Source: Luscinia megarhynchos (taxonomy: Eukaryota > Chordata > Aves > Passeriformes > Turdidae). Taken from it: a stretch of DNA of 64,000 nt. The notes beneath the pieces were generated by a model, which saw nothing but the letters and a program-made list of their open reading frames with translations, had not been told where the DNA came from and searched no databases. Location of the stretch: positions 235,001-299,000 of the forward strand of contig JAPFBE010000003.1 in NCBI GenBank assembly GCA_034336665.1, read 5' to 3'. This document shows, one piece after another, positions 35,227 through 50,199 of the stretch. How positions within the stretch are numbered: position 1 is the first letter of the stretch; every line of letters starts with the position of its first letter. The translations under genes and the position numbers were made by a program.

Positions 35227-35648
35227 ATCCGCCCCCCACACAGGGCAGTGGTGGAAAATAAACACCTGGGGTGACATTTCTGATGGAAATACAAAAAGCA
35301 GGGATACAGGGAGCCTTGGGAGATGGTGTGGCCCCCCTGAATGACAGCAGCTCACCCGAACCAGGGCAGGAGATCTGCCCAGCACCCCTGGGTGGCACCT
35401 CCAGAAAACCCCAGTGCCTGGCAGGAGCCCTGAGCCTCCCATCCCGCGGGATTTTAATTATTCTGCTGCTAACGGGGCTCTGGGAGGTGCCCCCACTTGG
35501 GCTGGGGGCTGTGGGGGGCTGGGGCTACACCAAAAACTGTGAGCAGTGAATGAACCCCCAGCCTGGTGCAGTCACGTGGAACACACGGAGCAAAGGGCAG
35601 ATCTGCCAGGGAAGCCAAGTCTGAAAATCTGGGACTGCGCTTGTGTAG
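35227..35648. other. Unique sequence, no gene recognised
   Basis: GC-rich, between an LTR and a large array. No frame with a domain and no recognised repeat. Confidence 0.35.
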
Positions 35649-37872
35649 GATGAAGGATGATGGATATAGGATATGGGGTATGGGGTATGGGAATGGGATA
35701 TAGGGTATGGGATATGGGGTATGGGATATAGGGTGTGGGATATGGGGAATGGGGTATGGGATATGGGATGTGGGGTGTGGGATATGGGGTATGGGATATG
35801 GGGTATAGGGGTATAGGGTGTGGGATATGGGGGAATGGGATATGGGGTATGGGATATGAGGGTATAGGATATAGGGTATAGGATATAGGATATGGGATAT
35901 AGGATATAGGATATAGGATATGGGATATAGGATATAGGATATGGGAGTATGGGATATAGGATATAGGATATAGGATATAGGATATAGGGTATAGGATATA
36001 GGGTATAGGGTATGGGATATAGGGTATAGGATATGGGGTATAGGGATATAGGGTGTGGGATATGGGGGAATGGGATATGGGGTATGGGATATGGGGTATG
36101 GGCTATGGGAGTATAGGATATAGGGGTATGGGATATGGGATATAGAATTTATGCGGGATAGGGTGTGGGATATAGGGTATGGGATATAGGGTATAGGATA
36201 TAGGGGTATGGGATATGGGATATAGGATATAGGATATGGGATGTGGGGTATGGGATATAGGATATAGGGTATAGGATATAGGGTGTTATAGGATATAGGG
36301 GTATAGTATGGGATATAGGGTGTATTAGGATATAGTATGGGATATAGGAGTATAGGATATAGAAATTTATCAGGATATAGGAGTATAGGATATAGGATGA
36401 TAGGGGTATGGGATGTGGGATATAGGATATGGGATATGGGATATAGAGTGTATGGGATATAGAGGTATAGAGGTATAGGGTATGGGATGTAGAGTATGGA
36501 GCTATAGTATGGGATATAGAGGTATAGGATATAGGATATAGGAGTATGGGATCATAGGGTGTGAGGATATAGGGAATGGGATATAGGTGCTATGGGATAT
36601 AGGGTATAGGATATATGTATCAGGATATGGGATATGGGATATAGGGTATGGGGTATCAGGATATAGGGAAGTGTGAGGATATAGGATATAGGATATCAGG
36701 ATATAGGATATAGGATATAGGGTATAGGATATAGGGTATGGGGTATGGGATATAGAGTGTGGGATATAGAATATAGGATATAGGATATGGGGTATAGGAT
36801 ATGGGATATAGGATATGGGATATGGGATATAGGATATAGGGTATAGGATATAGGATATAGGGGTATGTATAGGTATAGTCATAGGATATGTAGGATATGG
36901 GAGTATGGGATATAGGAGGTATGGGATATAGAGTGTGGGATATATGGGATATGGGATATGGGATAATAGGGGTATGGGATATAGAGTACATGGGGTATGG
37001 GGTATAGGGTATATCTGGGATATGGGATATGGGATATGGGATATAGAGTGTGGGATTATGGGATATGGGATATGGGATATGGGATATGTGTATGGGGTAT
37101 GTATGGGGTATGGGATATGGGATATGGGATATGGGATATGGGATGGGATATGGGGGTATGGGGTATAGGGTATGGGATATGGGAGTAAAGGGTATAGGGT
37201 AGTGGGATGTGGGATATGGGATATGGGTATGGGGAATTATGGGCTATGGGATATAGGGTGTGGGATATAGGGGTATGGGATATAGATATAGGATATGGGA
37301 TATGGGATATGGGATATGGGATATGGGGTAAAGGGTATGGGGTGTGGGATGTGGGATATAGGGTATGGGATATAGGGTATGGGAGGTGGGATATGGGATA
37401 TAGAGGTATAGGGAGGGATGGGATATAGGATATAGGATATGGGATATGGGGTATAGGATATAGGATATGGTATAGGATATAGGATATAGGGTATAGGATA
37501 TAGGGGTATAGTAGGTATAAGTATAAATTATGGGATATAGAATTATGGGATATAAAATATATAGGATATAGGGTATAGGGTATGGGGTATGGGAGTATGG
37601 GATATAGGGTATAGGGTATAGGGTATAGTATGGGATATGGGGTATGGGGTATAGGGTATGGGATATGGGATATAGGGGTATAGGATATGTCCATGGGATA
37701 TCGGGATATAGGGTCATGGGATATATGATTATGTAGGCTATGGGGTATGGGATATGGGGTATGAGGATACAGGGTATGGGATGTAAGGATATCAGGATAT
37801 AGGATACGGGATCTAGGATACAGGATATAGAGTATAGGATGTAGGATACAGGATATAGGATATGGGATAAAT
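35649..37872. repeat. 2.2-kb degenerate array of GGGATATA and GGTATA motifs
   Basis: Built from 5-8-bp words such as GGGATAT, AGGATAT, GGGTATA and GGGGTATA with no fixed longer unit. Nearly every seventh or eighth base begins a run of two to four G, while C is almost absent on the plus strand. Tyr- and Pro-rich minus-strand frames (YPISHIPYPI type) are artefacts. Confidence 0.95.
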
Positions 37873-38205
37873 CTTTCACAGGTGTCTCTGGGCTGTGCCG
37901 GGGCAGCAGCTCCAGGGAAGGTGGCAGTGCCAACACCTGGGGTTCCTGTCTCAGGTGCTTCCCCTGCTCTGCCACAGCCCGGCTCTCGGAGGATGCTGAG
38001 CTGGGAGGCTGAGCCGGGCTGGTTTCTCCTTCCCACCCCACAAGCAGCAGGACCCGCTCTCTATCCCCCCCAGGGGGGCCCCAGCTCCCCCCACCCTCCT
38101 CCTTCCCCTGCAGGTGCTCAGGTGTGCTGAGGCTTGTGCCTCAGAGGAGGAAAGCCCCAGCCAGGCAGAGCAGGGTCCTGGCACAGGTCCTGCAGCTCTG
38201 GGAGC
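37873..38205. other. GC-rich unique sequence, no gene recognised
   Basis: About 330 bp between two arrays. No recognisable feature. Confidence 0.35.
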
Positions 38206-38655
38206 CTCGGGGGGCTGGGCTGGGCTGGGCTGGGCTGGGCTGGGCTGGGCTGGGCTGGGCTGGGATGGGCTGGGATGGGATGGGATGGGACTGGGCTGGG
38301 ATGGGCTGGGATGGGATGGGCTGGGCTGGGCTGGGCTGGGCTACAGGATAAGGCTGGGCTGGGATGGGCTGGGCTGGGCTGGGCTGGGCTGGGATGCGGG
38401 CTGGAACTGGGCTGGGCTGGGCTGGGCTGGGATGAGGCTGGGCTGGGATAGGGCTGGGCTGGGCTGGGCTGGGATGGGGATGGGCTGGGATGGGATGGGC
38501 TGGGCTGGGATGGGCTGGGCTGGGCTGGGACTGGGATGGGATGGGCTGGGATGGGCTGGGCTGGGCTGGGCGGGCTGGGATGGGATGGGATGGGATGGGC
38601 CAGGCTGGGCTGGGATGGGCTGGGAAGGGCTGGGCATGGGCTGGGCTGGGCCGGG
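38206..38655. repeat. 5-bp array (TGGGC/TGGGA)n
   Basis: About 90 copies of GGGCT or GGGAT. Regularly spaced GGG runs on the plus strand make quadruplex folding plausible. Confidence 0.96.
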
Positions 38656-38829
38656 AGCTCCTGCCTGGCACTTCTGCCCCCCTGCCCTGCCCAGGTGGGA
38701 GCTCACCTGCAGAGCTGCCCCGGGAGCCCAGAGCAGGGACAGGGACAGGAGAGAGCCCGGAGCAGGCAGGAGCTGCTGCAGGGCTGGAGAGCTCTGGAGC
38801 AGCCTGGGAGAGCTGGGGGTGACACCTGG

Positions 38830-39115
38830 AGAGGAGGAGCTGCAGGGAGAGCTCAGAGCCCCTGGCAGGGCCTGGAGGGATCCAGGGGAGCTGGAGAGGG
38901 ACTGGGGACAAGGCAGGGAGGGACAGACACAGGGAATGGCTCCAGAGTAGGGTTTGGTGGATATTGGGAATCAGGAATTGTTCCCTGGGAGGGGCTGGGA
39001 TGGATTCCCAGAGCAGCTGTGGCTGCCCTGGATCCCTGCAATGTTCAGCTTCCAGGCTGGGCACGGGGATTTGGGACAGGGGGAGGTGTCCCCATGGCAG
39101 GAGAGTGCGAAGAGA
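38830..39115 (+). mobile_element. CR1 LINE 3' fragment
   Basis: Contains GGGACAGACACAGGGAATGG, GATATTGGGAATCAGGAATT, GAGCAGCTGTGGCTGCCCTG and a GGAGGTGTCCCCATGGCAGG end. It is almost identical in order and wording to the CR1 copy at 55985, but has no expansions. It lies just downstream of the folate receptor's 3' end. Confidence 0.82.
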
Positions 39116-39278
39116 TGAGATTTGACATCTCTTCCAACACAAACGATTTGCAGGGCTATGACCTTTCCTCCCCCCGAGCCAATTCCACATTTACAGATCC
39201 CACCCCCAGCCCAGCCCCGGGACACTCCCCCTCCCCAGGAGCGCCCCGCAGCAGCTCGGCAGGGCTGGCAGAGCGCGG

Positions 39279-39284
39279 TTTATT
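39279..39284 (-). terminator. Polyadenylation signal of the folate receptor gene
   Basis: TTTATT on the plus strand is AATAAA on the minus strand, 156 bp beyond the minus-strand stop codon at 39440-39442. The 3' untranslated region would therefore run from 39439 to about 39265. Confidence 0.6.
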
Positions 39285-39439
39285 ACCACAGCAGCCCAAG
39301 GCTCAGCCAGGCCAGCACACGGCCCTGGGGGGGGCACAGAGGTGCAGCCGCCCCCAGACAGAGCCCGGGCTGCTCACCCCCCGAGCAGCAGCAGCCCGGG
39401 GGGCTCAGGGTCCGGCAGCACCGGCACGGACCGGCAGAG

Positions 39440-43974
<4,535 letters not shown>

Positions 43975-43980
43975 CCCTGG

Positions 43981-44578
43981 GGACAGAGAGGGACAGAGAG
44001 GGACAGAGAGGGACAGAGAGGGACAGAGGATAGAGCAGGGACAGAGAGGGGACAGAGAGGGGACAGAGAGGGGACAGAGAGGGACAGAGAGGGACAGGGG
44101 GGGGACAGAGATGAAAGAGATACAGAGCTGGACAAAGCAGGGACAGAGCAGGACAGGGGACAGAGCAGGGACAGCAGGGACAGAGAGGGACAGAACAGGG
44201 ACAGAGAGGGACAGCCCAGGCAGGGGACAGAGCAGGGACAGCAGGGACAGGGGACAGAGCAGGGACAGAGCAGGGACAGCAGGGACAGCCCGGGCAGGGA
44301 CAGAGCAGGGAGAGCAGGGACAGAGCAGGGACAGAGCAGGGGACAGCAGGGACAGCCCGGGCAGGGACAGCAGGGACAGCAGGGACAGCCCGGGCAGGGA
44401 CAGAGTAGCAGGGACAGAGAGGGACAGAGCAGGGAGAGCAGGGACAGCCCGGGCAGGGGACAGAGCAGGGACAGCCCGGGCAGGGACAGAGCAGGGACAG
44501 AGCAGGGACAGAGCAGGGACAGAGCAGGGACAGCAGGGACAGCCCGGGGCAGGGACAGCAGGGACAGCCCGGGCAGGG
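43981..44578. repeat. Array (GGGACAGAGCA)n just upstream of the folate receptor start codon
   Basis: Copies of GGGACAGAGAGG, GGGACAGAGCAGGGACAGCA and GGGACAGCCCGGGCA begin seven bases upstream of the ATG. On the gene's own strand this is a long CCCTCTCTGTCC pyrimidine-rich run ending in CCAG, which would act as the polypyrimidine tract of a leader intron. Confidence 0.92.
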
Positions 44579-45020
44579 GGCCGGCAGGCAGCAGCAGGAG
44601 CTGCTCCGGGGCTTTCCTGGCGGCTGGGGCGTGCTCAGCCCCCGGAGGTGCAAGGTCAGCCCAGCTATCGGCAGAGCGGGGACAAACAGCCCAGACTGAC
44701 CGCAGCCCAGCACCTGGGGGAGGGGGAGGCTCGGGGCACCCCCTCCTGCCCCCCGGCCCAGGGAGAAGCTTCACCCACCCTGCCCCGAGCGTGGGGGAGC
44801 CAGGGATGTCCCCTGAGGAGCTCAGGGGGGCAGGGGACGCAGCAGAGCAACCCCAACAAGCCCCCAGCACCCCGGGCAGGAGCCCCGTGTGTGCCGAGAC
44901 AGGAAACATTTCATTGATCTGCACCCGAGACTTGGGAACCCCGTCCTGGAAACAGCAGGGACCTGGCTCACCCTGGAACCACAGGAGGGTTTGGGGAGGA
45001 ATCTCAGCCCGGCCCTGGGC
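44579..45020. other. Unique GC-rich sequence upstream of the folate receptor
   Basis: Likely place for a leader exon or promoter of the minus-strand folate receptor gene, but no start site can be shown. No open frame with a domain. Confidence 0.35.
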
Positions 45021-45735
45021 TGGTCACTCTGCCCTGGTCACTGTGCCCTGAGCTGGTCACTGCCCTGGGCTGGTCACTCTGCCCTGGTCACTCTGCCCTG
45101 GTCACCCTGTCCTGGGCTGGTCACTCTGCCCTGGTCACTCTGCCCTGGTCACTCTGTCCTGGGCTGGTCACTCTGCCCTGGTCACTGTCCCCTGGGCTGG
45201 TCACTGTGCCCTGGGCTGGTCACTCTGCCCTGGTCACTGTCCCCTGGGCTGGTCACTCCCCTGGGCTGGTCACTCTGCCCTGGTCACTGCCCTGGGCTGG
45301 TCACTCTGCCCTGGTCACCCTGTCTTGGGCTGGTCACTCTGCCCTGGTCACTCTGTCCTGGGCTGGTCACTCTGCCCTGGTCACTCTCCCCTGGTCACTC
45401 TGCCCTGGTCACTGTGCCCTGGGCTGGTCACTCTGCCCTGGGCTGGCTCACTTCCCTTGGTCACTCTGCCCTGGTCACTGTGCCCTGGGCTGGTCACTCT
45501 CCTTGGTCACTCTGCCCTGGTCACTGTGCCCTGGGCTGGTCACTCTGCCCTGGGCTGGTCACTCTGCCCTGGTCACCCTGTCCTGGGCTGGTCACTGTGC
45601 CCTGGGCTGGTCACTCTGCCCTGGTCACTCTCCCTGGTCACTCTGCCCTGGTCACTCTCCCTGGTTACTCTGCCCTGGTCACTGTCCCCTGGGCTGGTCA
45701 CCCTGCCCTGGGCTGGTCTCCCTGCCCTGTCCCAG
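45021..45735. repeat. Array (CTCTGCCCTGGTCA)n with CCTGGGCTGGTCA variants
   Basis: About 50 units of 13-14 bp, each ending in TGGTCA followed by CTCTG or CTGT. The core CTGGTCACT is shared with the array at 26951-28265. Confidence 0.94.
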
Positions 45736-45829
45736 CTGCTCCAGCCCGGCCTGGGCCCTTCCAGGGCTGGACTGGCCATTCCCGGGCTCAGCCCGGGGGC
45801 TGCAGCTCCTGTGGCTGCCCCCTGCAGGG

Positions 45830-46250
45830 CAGAGCCCACCTCTGCCACCGTGCCAGCTGTCCCGGGGGGTCTGGGGGCAGGGCAGAGCCCACCTCTGCCA
45901 CCGTGCCAGGTGTCCTGGGGAGGGTCTGGGGCTAGGGCAGAGCCCACCTCTGCCACCGTGCCAGGTGTCCTGGGGGAGGGTCTGGGGCAGGGCAGAGCCC
46001 ACCTCTGCCACCGTGCCAGGTGTCCTGGGAGGGGTCTGGGGGCAGGGGCAGAGCCCACCTCTGCCACCGTGCCAGGTGTCCCGGGGGGGTCTGGGGCAGG
46101 GCAGAGCCCACCTCTGCCACCGTGCCAGGTGTCCCGGGGGGTCTGGGGCAGGGCAGAGCCCACCTCTGCCACCGCCAGGTGTCCCTCGGGGGGTCTGGCA
46201 GAGCCCACCTCTGCCACCTGCAGCTGTCCCGGGGGGTCTGGGGCTGGTCC
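45830..46250. repeat. Minisatellite, unit about 46-57 bp, eight copies
   Basis: Unit joins GGGCAGAGCCCACCTCTGCC, ACCGTGCCAGGTGTCC and a variable GGGGGGTCTGGGGCA spacer. The first copies follow a GC-rich stretch at 45736-45829 with no gene. Confidence 0.93.
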
Positions 46251-46304
46251 CTGAGCACGGGGGCAGGGCCGGGGGGTCTCTCCCTGCTGAGGGGGGGGTT
46301 TTGC

Positions 46305-47191
46305 TGTTGGGCCCGGTCACAGGACAGACTCAGGAGCTCAATATGGTCTGTTCTTTAGGTTTGTGTTTATTATAGGCTGGGTGTAAGAGGAGGGTAGAGC
46401 AAGAGAGAGGAGGGGAGAGGAGAGGAGGAGAGGAGGGAGAAGAAGAGAAGAGAAGAGAAGAGAAGAGAGAGAAGAGAAGAGAAGAGAGAGAGAAGAGAAG
46501 AGAGGGAGAGAGAGAGAGAGGAAGGAGAAGGGAAGGGAGAGAGGAGAGAGAGAGGGAGGGAGGAGAGAGGAGAGGGAGAGGAGAGGAGGAGGAGGAGGAG
46601 GAGAGAGGGAGGAGGAGGGAGGAGGGAGGAGGAGAGGAGGAGGAGGAGGAGGAGGGAGAGGAGAGGAGGAGAGGAGAGGAGAGGAGGAGGAGAGGAGGAG
46701 GAGAGGAGAGGAGAGGAGGAGGAGAGGAGGAGGAGAGGAGAGGAGGAGGAGGAGAGGAGAGGAGAGGAGAGGAGAGGAGAGGAGAGAGGAGAGAGGAGGA
46801 GGAGAGGAGAGAAGAGAAGAGAAGAGAAGATTTTCCTTTAACAACACAATCAGTATTTTTTATGATGAATATTCTAATTTCAATAACCAATCTAATACAA
46901 TACACTAATTTCCTAATATTTGCATGCAACCTGTAGGAATCACTAAATTCCCACGTTTTATGGCTTTCTTACCTGTAACCCTCATCCTCAGACCTTTCCT
47001 GCCAGCCTTGGGACAGGATGTCTGTTGGTTCTTTGGGATTTGTGGCACTGGGTATCATCTAAACACAGGAAGAGGCCTCAAACCTTCACATGACTATTTT
47101 CTATGTCAAACACTGCCAACATCTCTGTTTCATTTATTGTTCCAGAACTGCTTGCTGGGCACTCCCATGATTTTGCTGCTCCCTCCCAACA
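46305..47191 (-). mobile_element. Solo-type LTR (copy C), with expanded purine tract
   Basis: The plus strand begins TGTTGGGCCCGGTCACAGGA and ends CTGCTCCCTCCCAACA, so the LTR runs on the minus strand with TGTTG..CAACA termini. Read on its own strand it matches copy B from TGTTGGGAGGGA to GAGTCTGTCC, including GGCCTCTTCCTGTGTTT and the AATAAA. A purine tract of about 450 bp has grown where copy B has a CT-rich run of about 115 bp. No clear target-site duplication. Confidence 0.78.
46385..46832. repeat. GA-rich tract (GGAGA/GGAGGA)n inside LTR copy C
   Basis: About 450 bp of pure purine on the plus strand, made of GAGAGAAGA, GGAGGAGGA and GGAGAGGA words. Frames of Ser and Leu on the minus strand are artefacts. 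Confidence 0.95.
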
Positions 47192-47744
47192 CGCCTGAGC
47201 CCTGCACCCCCTCCCCAAAATGCTGCATTTCCCTCACCAGCCGCCCAGTCTGTTCTCTTGGTCACCCCCAAACCTTCTCTGATCCTCCCTGAGCTCGTTT
47301 CCCAAACTGAGCACCCCAGAGCTGTTGGTGGCCGTGGGGTCCCAGCCCCAGCCTGTCCCCCCTGTCCCCACCTGCTCTCCCCCCCGGCAGGGATTTCTCT
47401 GCCCCAGCTCGGCGTGTTGCAGCCCTGAGTGTCCCCCAGCACATTTTGCAGCTCTCTGCTCCCCACCCAGGCCCACCGTGCAGAGGGGAGCAGGAGCCCC
47501 TGCCCCTGCAGGAGAGCTGCTCCAAAAACGGGGGACACCTCCCACGGGCAGGAGCAGACAGAAAATCACCCCAGTCTGTGCCTGGTGCTCCCTGGGGAGG
47601 CTCTGAGGGGACAGAGAGGTGGCACACAGCTCGGCAGGGCAGCAGAAATCTTGTCAAAAACTGGAGGGCAACCCATCACCTGCTGCCAACTGCACAGATC
47701 TGGCAATGAAATTCCAGCTGCGAGCTGTGGATTTCCACAGTGAC
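47192..47744. other. Unique sequence, no gene recognised
   Basis: GC-rich flank of LTR copy C. Short overlapping frames on both strands lack domains. Confidence 0.35.
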
Positions 47745-48176
47745 CAGAGCCTCGGGCTGGGCAGGGCAGGCTCAGGGTGGCAGCAGCAGGAATTTCCCCA
47801 TGGAAAGGGAGCTCAGGGATGGAACTGCCCAGGGGGGTTTGGGGTCCCCATCCCTGCAGGTGGCACCTGGAGGTGGCACTCAGGGTGACAAGGTGGGGAC
47901 AGGGCACAGCTGGCACTGCAGGGGCTGGGAGGGATTTTCCAGCCTCAGGATTTGGGATTCTGTGGAATCTGTACCTGGTTTTTCCACACTTTTTAAATTT
48001 TGGTCAAATCCTGCTTTCATGGGGAATGTGGAATTTATTGAATTGATTTTTTTCAAGGTTTTTGTTCCACTGGTGCTTTTCTCCACCCGGGGCTGTGGAG
48101 GGTGTCCCTGCCCATGGAACAAAATGATCTTTAAGGTCCCTCCTCGCCCAACACATCCTGGGATTCAGTGATTTTA
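47745..48176 (+). mobile_element. CR1 LINE fragments, two adjoining pieces
   Basis: First piece (to about 47965) reads GGAATTTCCCCATGGAAAGG, AGGGATGGAACTGCCCAGGG and CCCCATCCCTGCAGGTGGCA. The second (about 48095-48176) ends AATGATCTTTAAGGTCCCTC then GGGATTCAGTGATTTT, a CR1 3' terminus. The stretch between is unassigned, so these may be two insertions. Confidence 0.68.
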
Positions 48177-48269
48177 AGTTCATATTGGTTGGGAGTTAAC
48201 AGCTCTGGGGATACATTATGGATTTCAGGCTGCAAATACCTGTGGAATTAAAAAAAAAAAAAAAAAAAG

Positions 48270-48400
48270 AGAACAACAGGCTGCCCAGGGAGGTTTGGGG
48301 TCCCCATCCCTGCAGGTGGCACTCAGGGTGACAGGGTGGGGATGGGCACAGGGTGGACTCGATGGTCCTGGGGATATTTCCCAGCCTGATCCCTCTCTCT
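48270..48400 (+). mobile_element. CR1 LINE 3' fragment
   Basis: AACAGGCTGCCCAGGGAGGT, CCCCATCCCTGCAGGTGGCA and GGACTCGATGGTCCTGGGGA follow the usual CR1 3' order. Preceded by a run of 18-20 A at about 48250-48268, which is not expected at the 5' side of a CR1 and may be unrelated. Confidence 0.65.
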
Positions 48401-48829
48401 GACTCTCTGCTCTTTAACCAAAGCACTCGGGGATTCCACTGCCCTGCTCGCTGGTTTGTGCCCTGCGCTGCTGACGAGCTGAATGTGCACAAGTGCCCAA
48501 ACCCCGATGGTGGCACCGCAGAAATGTTGGAACCAAACCCCATTTCCTCTGCTGATCTCCCTCCCACAGAAACCTCTCAGGGAGAACGAGGCTGAGCTAA
48601 AAGAAGAATGAATAAACACCCCGGTGAGGTCTGGAATTGTGCAGCAGAGGGCTGGGTGTGCACTGCTGCAGTGCCAGGGCCAGCAGCTCCCCCGTGGCAC
48701 CAGGGGAGCTGGGCATGGCCCAGCAGGGCGGCTGCAGCTCCGGGGCTGCAGAGGAGCTCGGGGAGGGGCCTGGGGGCCTCTGTCGGGACGGACGGGACAA
48801 AATTAAATAGGATGAACCAAAGGTTCCAC
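48401..48829. other. Unique sequence, no gene recognised
   Basis: No recognised repeat and no frame with a domain. Confidence 0.35.
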
Positions 48830-49320
48830 TTGCATTCATTGTACAGGAGATAAAAGGGGAAAGAGAGGCAGCAGTGGGATAAAAGGGTTATGGGGTAAGA
48901 GAAAAGGGAGGAGGCAAAGGGAGGGGTGGTAGAGAGAGAGAGGAAGAGAGAGTGATTCCCTGTTTGCAATGCAATAAATCCATTTCCCATTTACAATGCA
49001 ATAAATCGATTTCCCATTTGCAATACAATAAATCGATTTCCCATTTACAATACAATAAATCTTCTTCCATGATGAATGTTCTAATTTCCACTAACCAATG
49101 TAACACAAAATACAGATCCTATAGCATTTACACACAGCCTATAGAAACCCTTCTATTAGCACAGTGTGTCACATTTCAAACTCCAGGATCTAATCTTTGC
49201 ACCCTGGCAGGTCTGTCTGTGCCTTTGGAGTGTCTCTCTGGCCGAGGCATTGTTCTGTCAGGAGGGGATTGCCTCAGGGGCCATCCCATTGCTCATGGTG
49301 ACTCAGTCCTGAGGCTTGGC
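48830..49320 (-). mobile_element. Diverged LTR (copy D), related to copies B and C
   Basis: ATGATGAATGTTCTAATTTCC and CTAACCAATGTAAC correspond to the matching part of copy C, and a purine-rich stretch (48850-48957) lies at the same place as the tracts in B and C. At 48966-49066 a roughly 32-bp piece containing CAATAAATCGATTTCCCATT occurs four times. Ends are approximate. Confidence 0.55.
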
Positions 49321-49499
49321 ATCTCAAAAGTGCCTTTCATTTCAACCTCGCTCATGGTTTCAGAATCTGGCCATTCGTATTTGCAAGATTTCTCAGTCTC
49401 ACCTTTCCCAACAGGGCTCCCAGCTGCAGGTGGGATTCCTGCCTGAGGGATCAGCCCCGGCACCTCTGACACCCACCCAGGTGGGCTGTGGGTCTGCCC

Positions 49500-49960
49500 G
49501 GGCTCCCAGGAGAGATTCCAGAGAATCCTGGAATCAGGACGTGCTTTGGATGGCAAGGGACCGTGAGGATCCCCCAGAGCCACCCCTGCCGTGCTGGGAC
49601 ACCTCCCACTGTCCCCAGTGCCCAGCCCCAGTGCCCCGCCTGGCCTGGGCACTGCCAGGGATCCAGGGGCAGCCACAGCTGTGCCAGCCCTGCCCACCCT
49701 GCCAGGAACAATTCCTGCCCAGATCCCACCCAGCCCTGCCCTCTGGCACTGGGAGCCATTCCCTGTGTCTGTCCCTCCATTCCTGTGTCTGTCCCTCCAT
49801 TCCTGTGTCTGTCCCTCCATTCCCTGTGTCTGTCCCTCCATTCCCTGTGTCTGTCCCTCCATCCCTGTGTCTGTCCCTCCATTCCTGTGTCTGTCCCTCC
49901 ATTCCCTGTGTCTGTCCCTCCATCCCTGTGTCTGTCCCTCCCCGCCCTGTAAGCAGTTTC
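49500..49960 (-). mobile_element. CR1 LINE fragment with internal 20-bp expansion
   Basis: GAGAATCCTGGAATCAGGAC opens the CR1 3' end. CTGGGACACCTCCCACTGTC, TGCCAGGAACAATTCCTGCC and CTCTGGCACTGGGAGCCATT follow in the usual minus-strand order. The next CR1 word, CCATTCCCTGTGTCTGTCCC, has then been multiplied. Confidence 0.85.
49750..49945. repeat. 20-21-bp tandem repeat born inside CR1
   Basis: About nine to ten copies of CCATTCCTGTGTCTGTCCCT, alternating with a CCATTCCCTG form one base longer. It is the reverse complement of the expansion at 58858-58985 in another CR1 copy. Confidence 0.93.
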
Positions 49961-50199
49961 TCTCCATCTTTTACAGTTTCCATGACCCTGTGATCCCGGG
50001 GCAGGGCGTGGTGCCGTTTTCCCCCCCAGCCCCCCGCAGGTGGGTCCTGTCTCTGGCCGAGGCTTTGCTGAGGTTCCTCTGCAGGAGAGAATCCCCCCGT
50101 GGGGTCCCGACCCTGCCCAGGGAGAGCAGGAAAGAGCCAAAGGAGGAGCAGAGGAACAACCTGAGAGGGTTTGGAGGTCCTGACAGGGCAGCCGGGCCC

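Noticed and set aside
35649..37872. Interstitial telomere repeat
   Set aside because: TTAGGG does not recur. Words are GGGATATA and GGGTATA with variable spacing.
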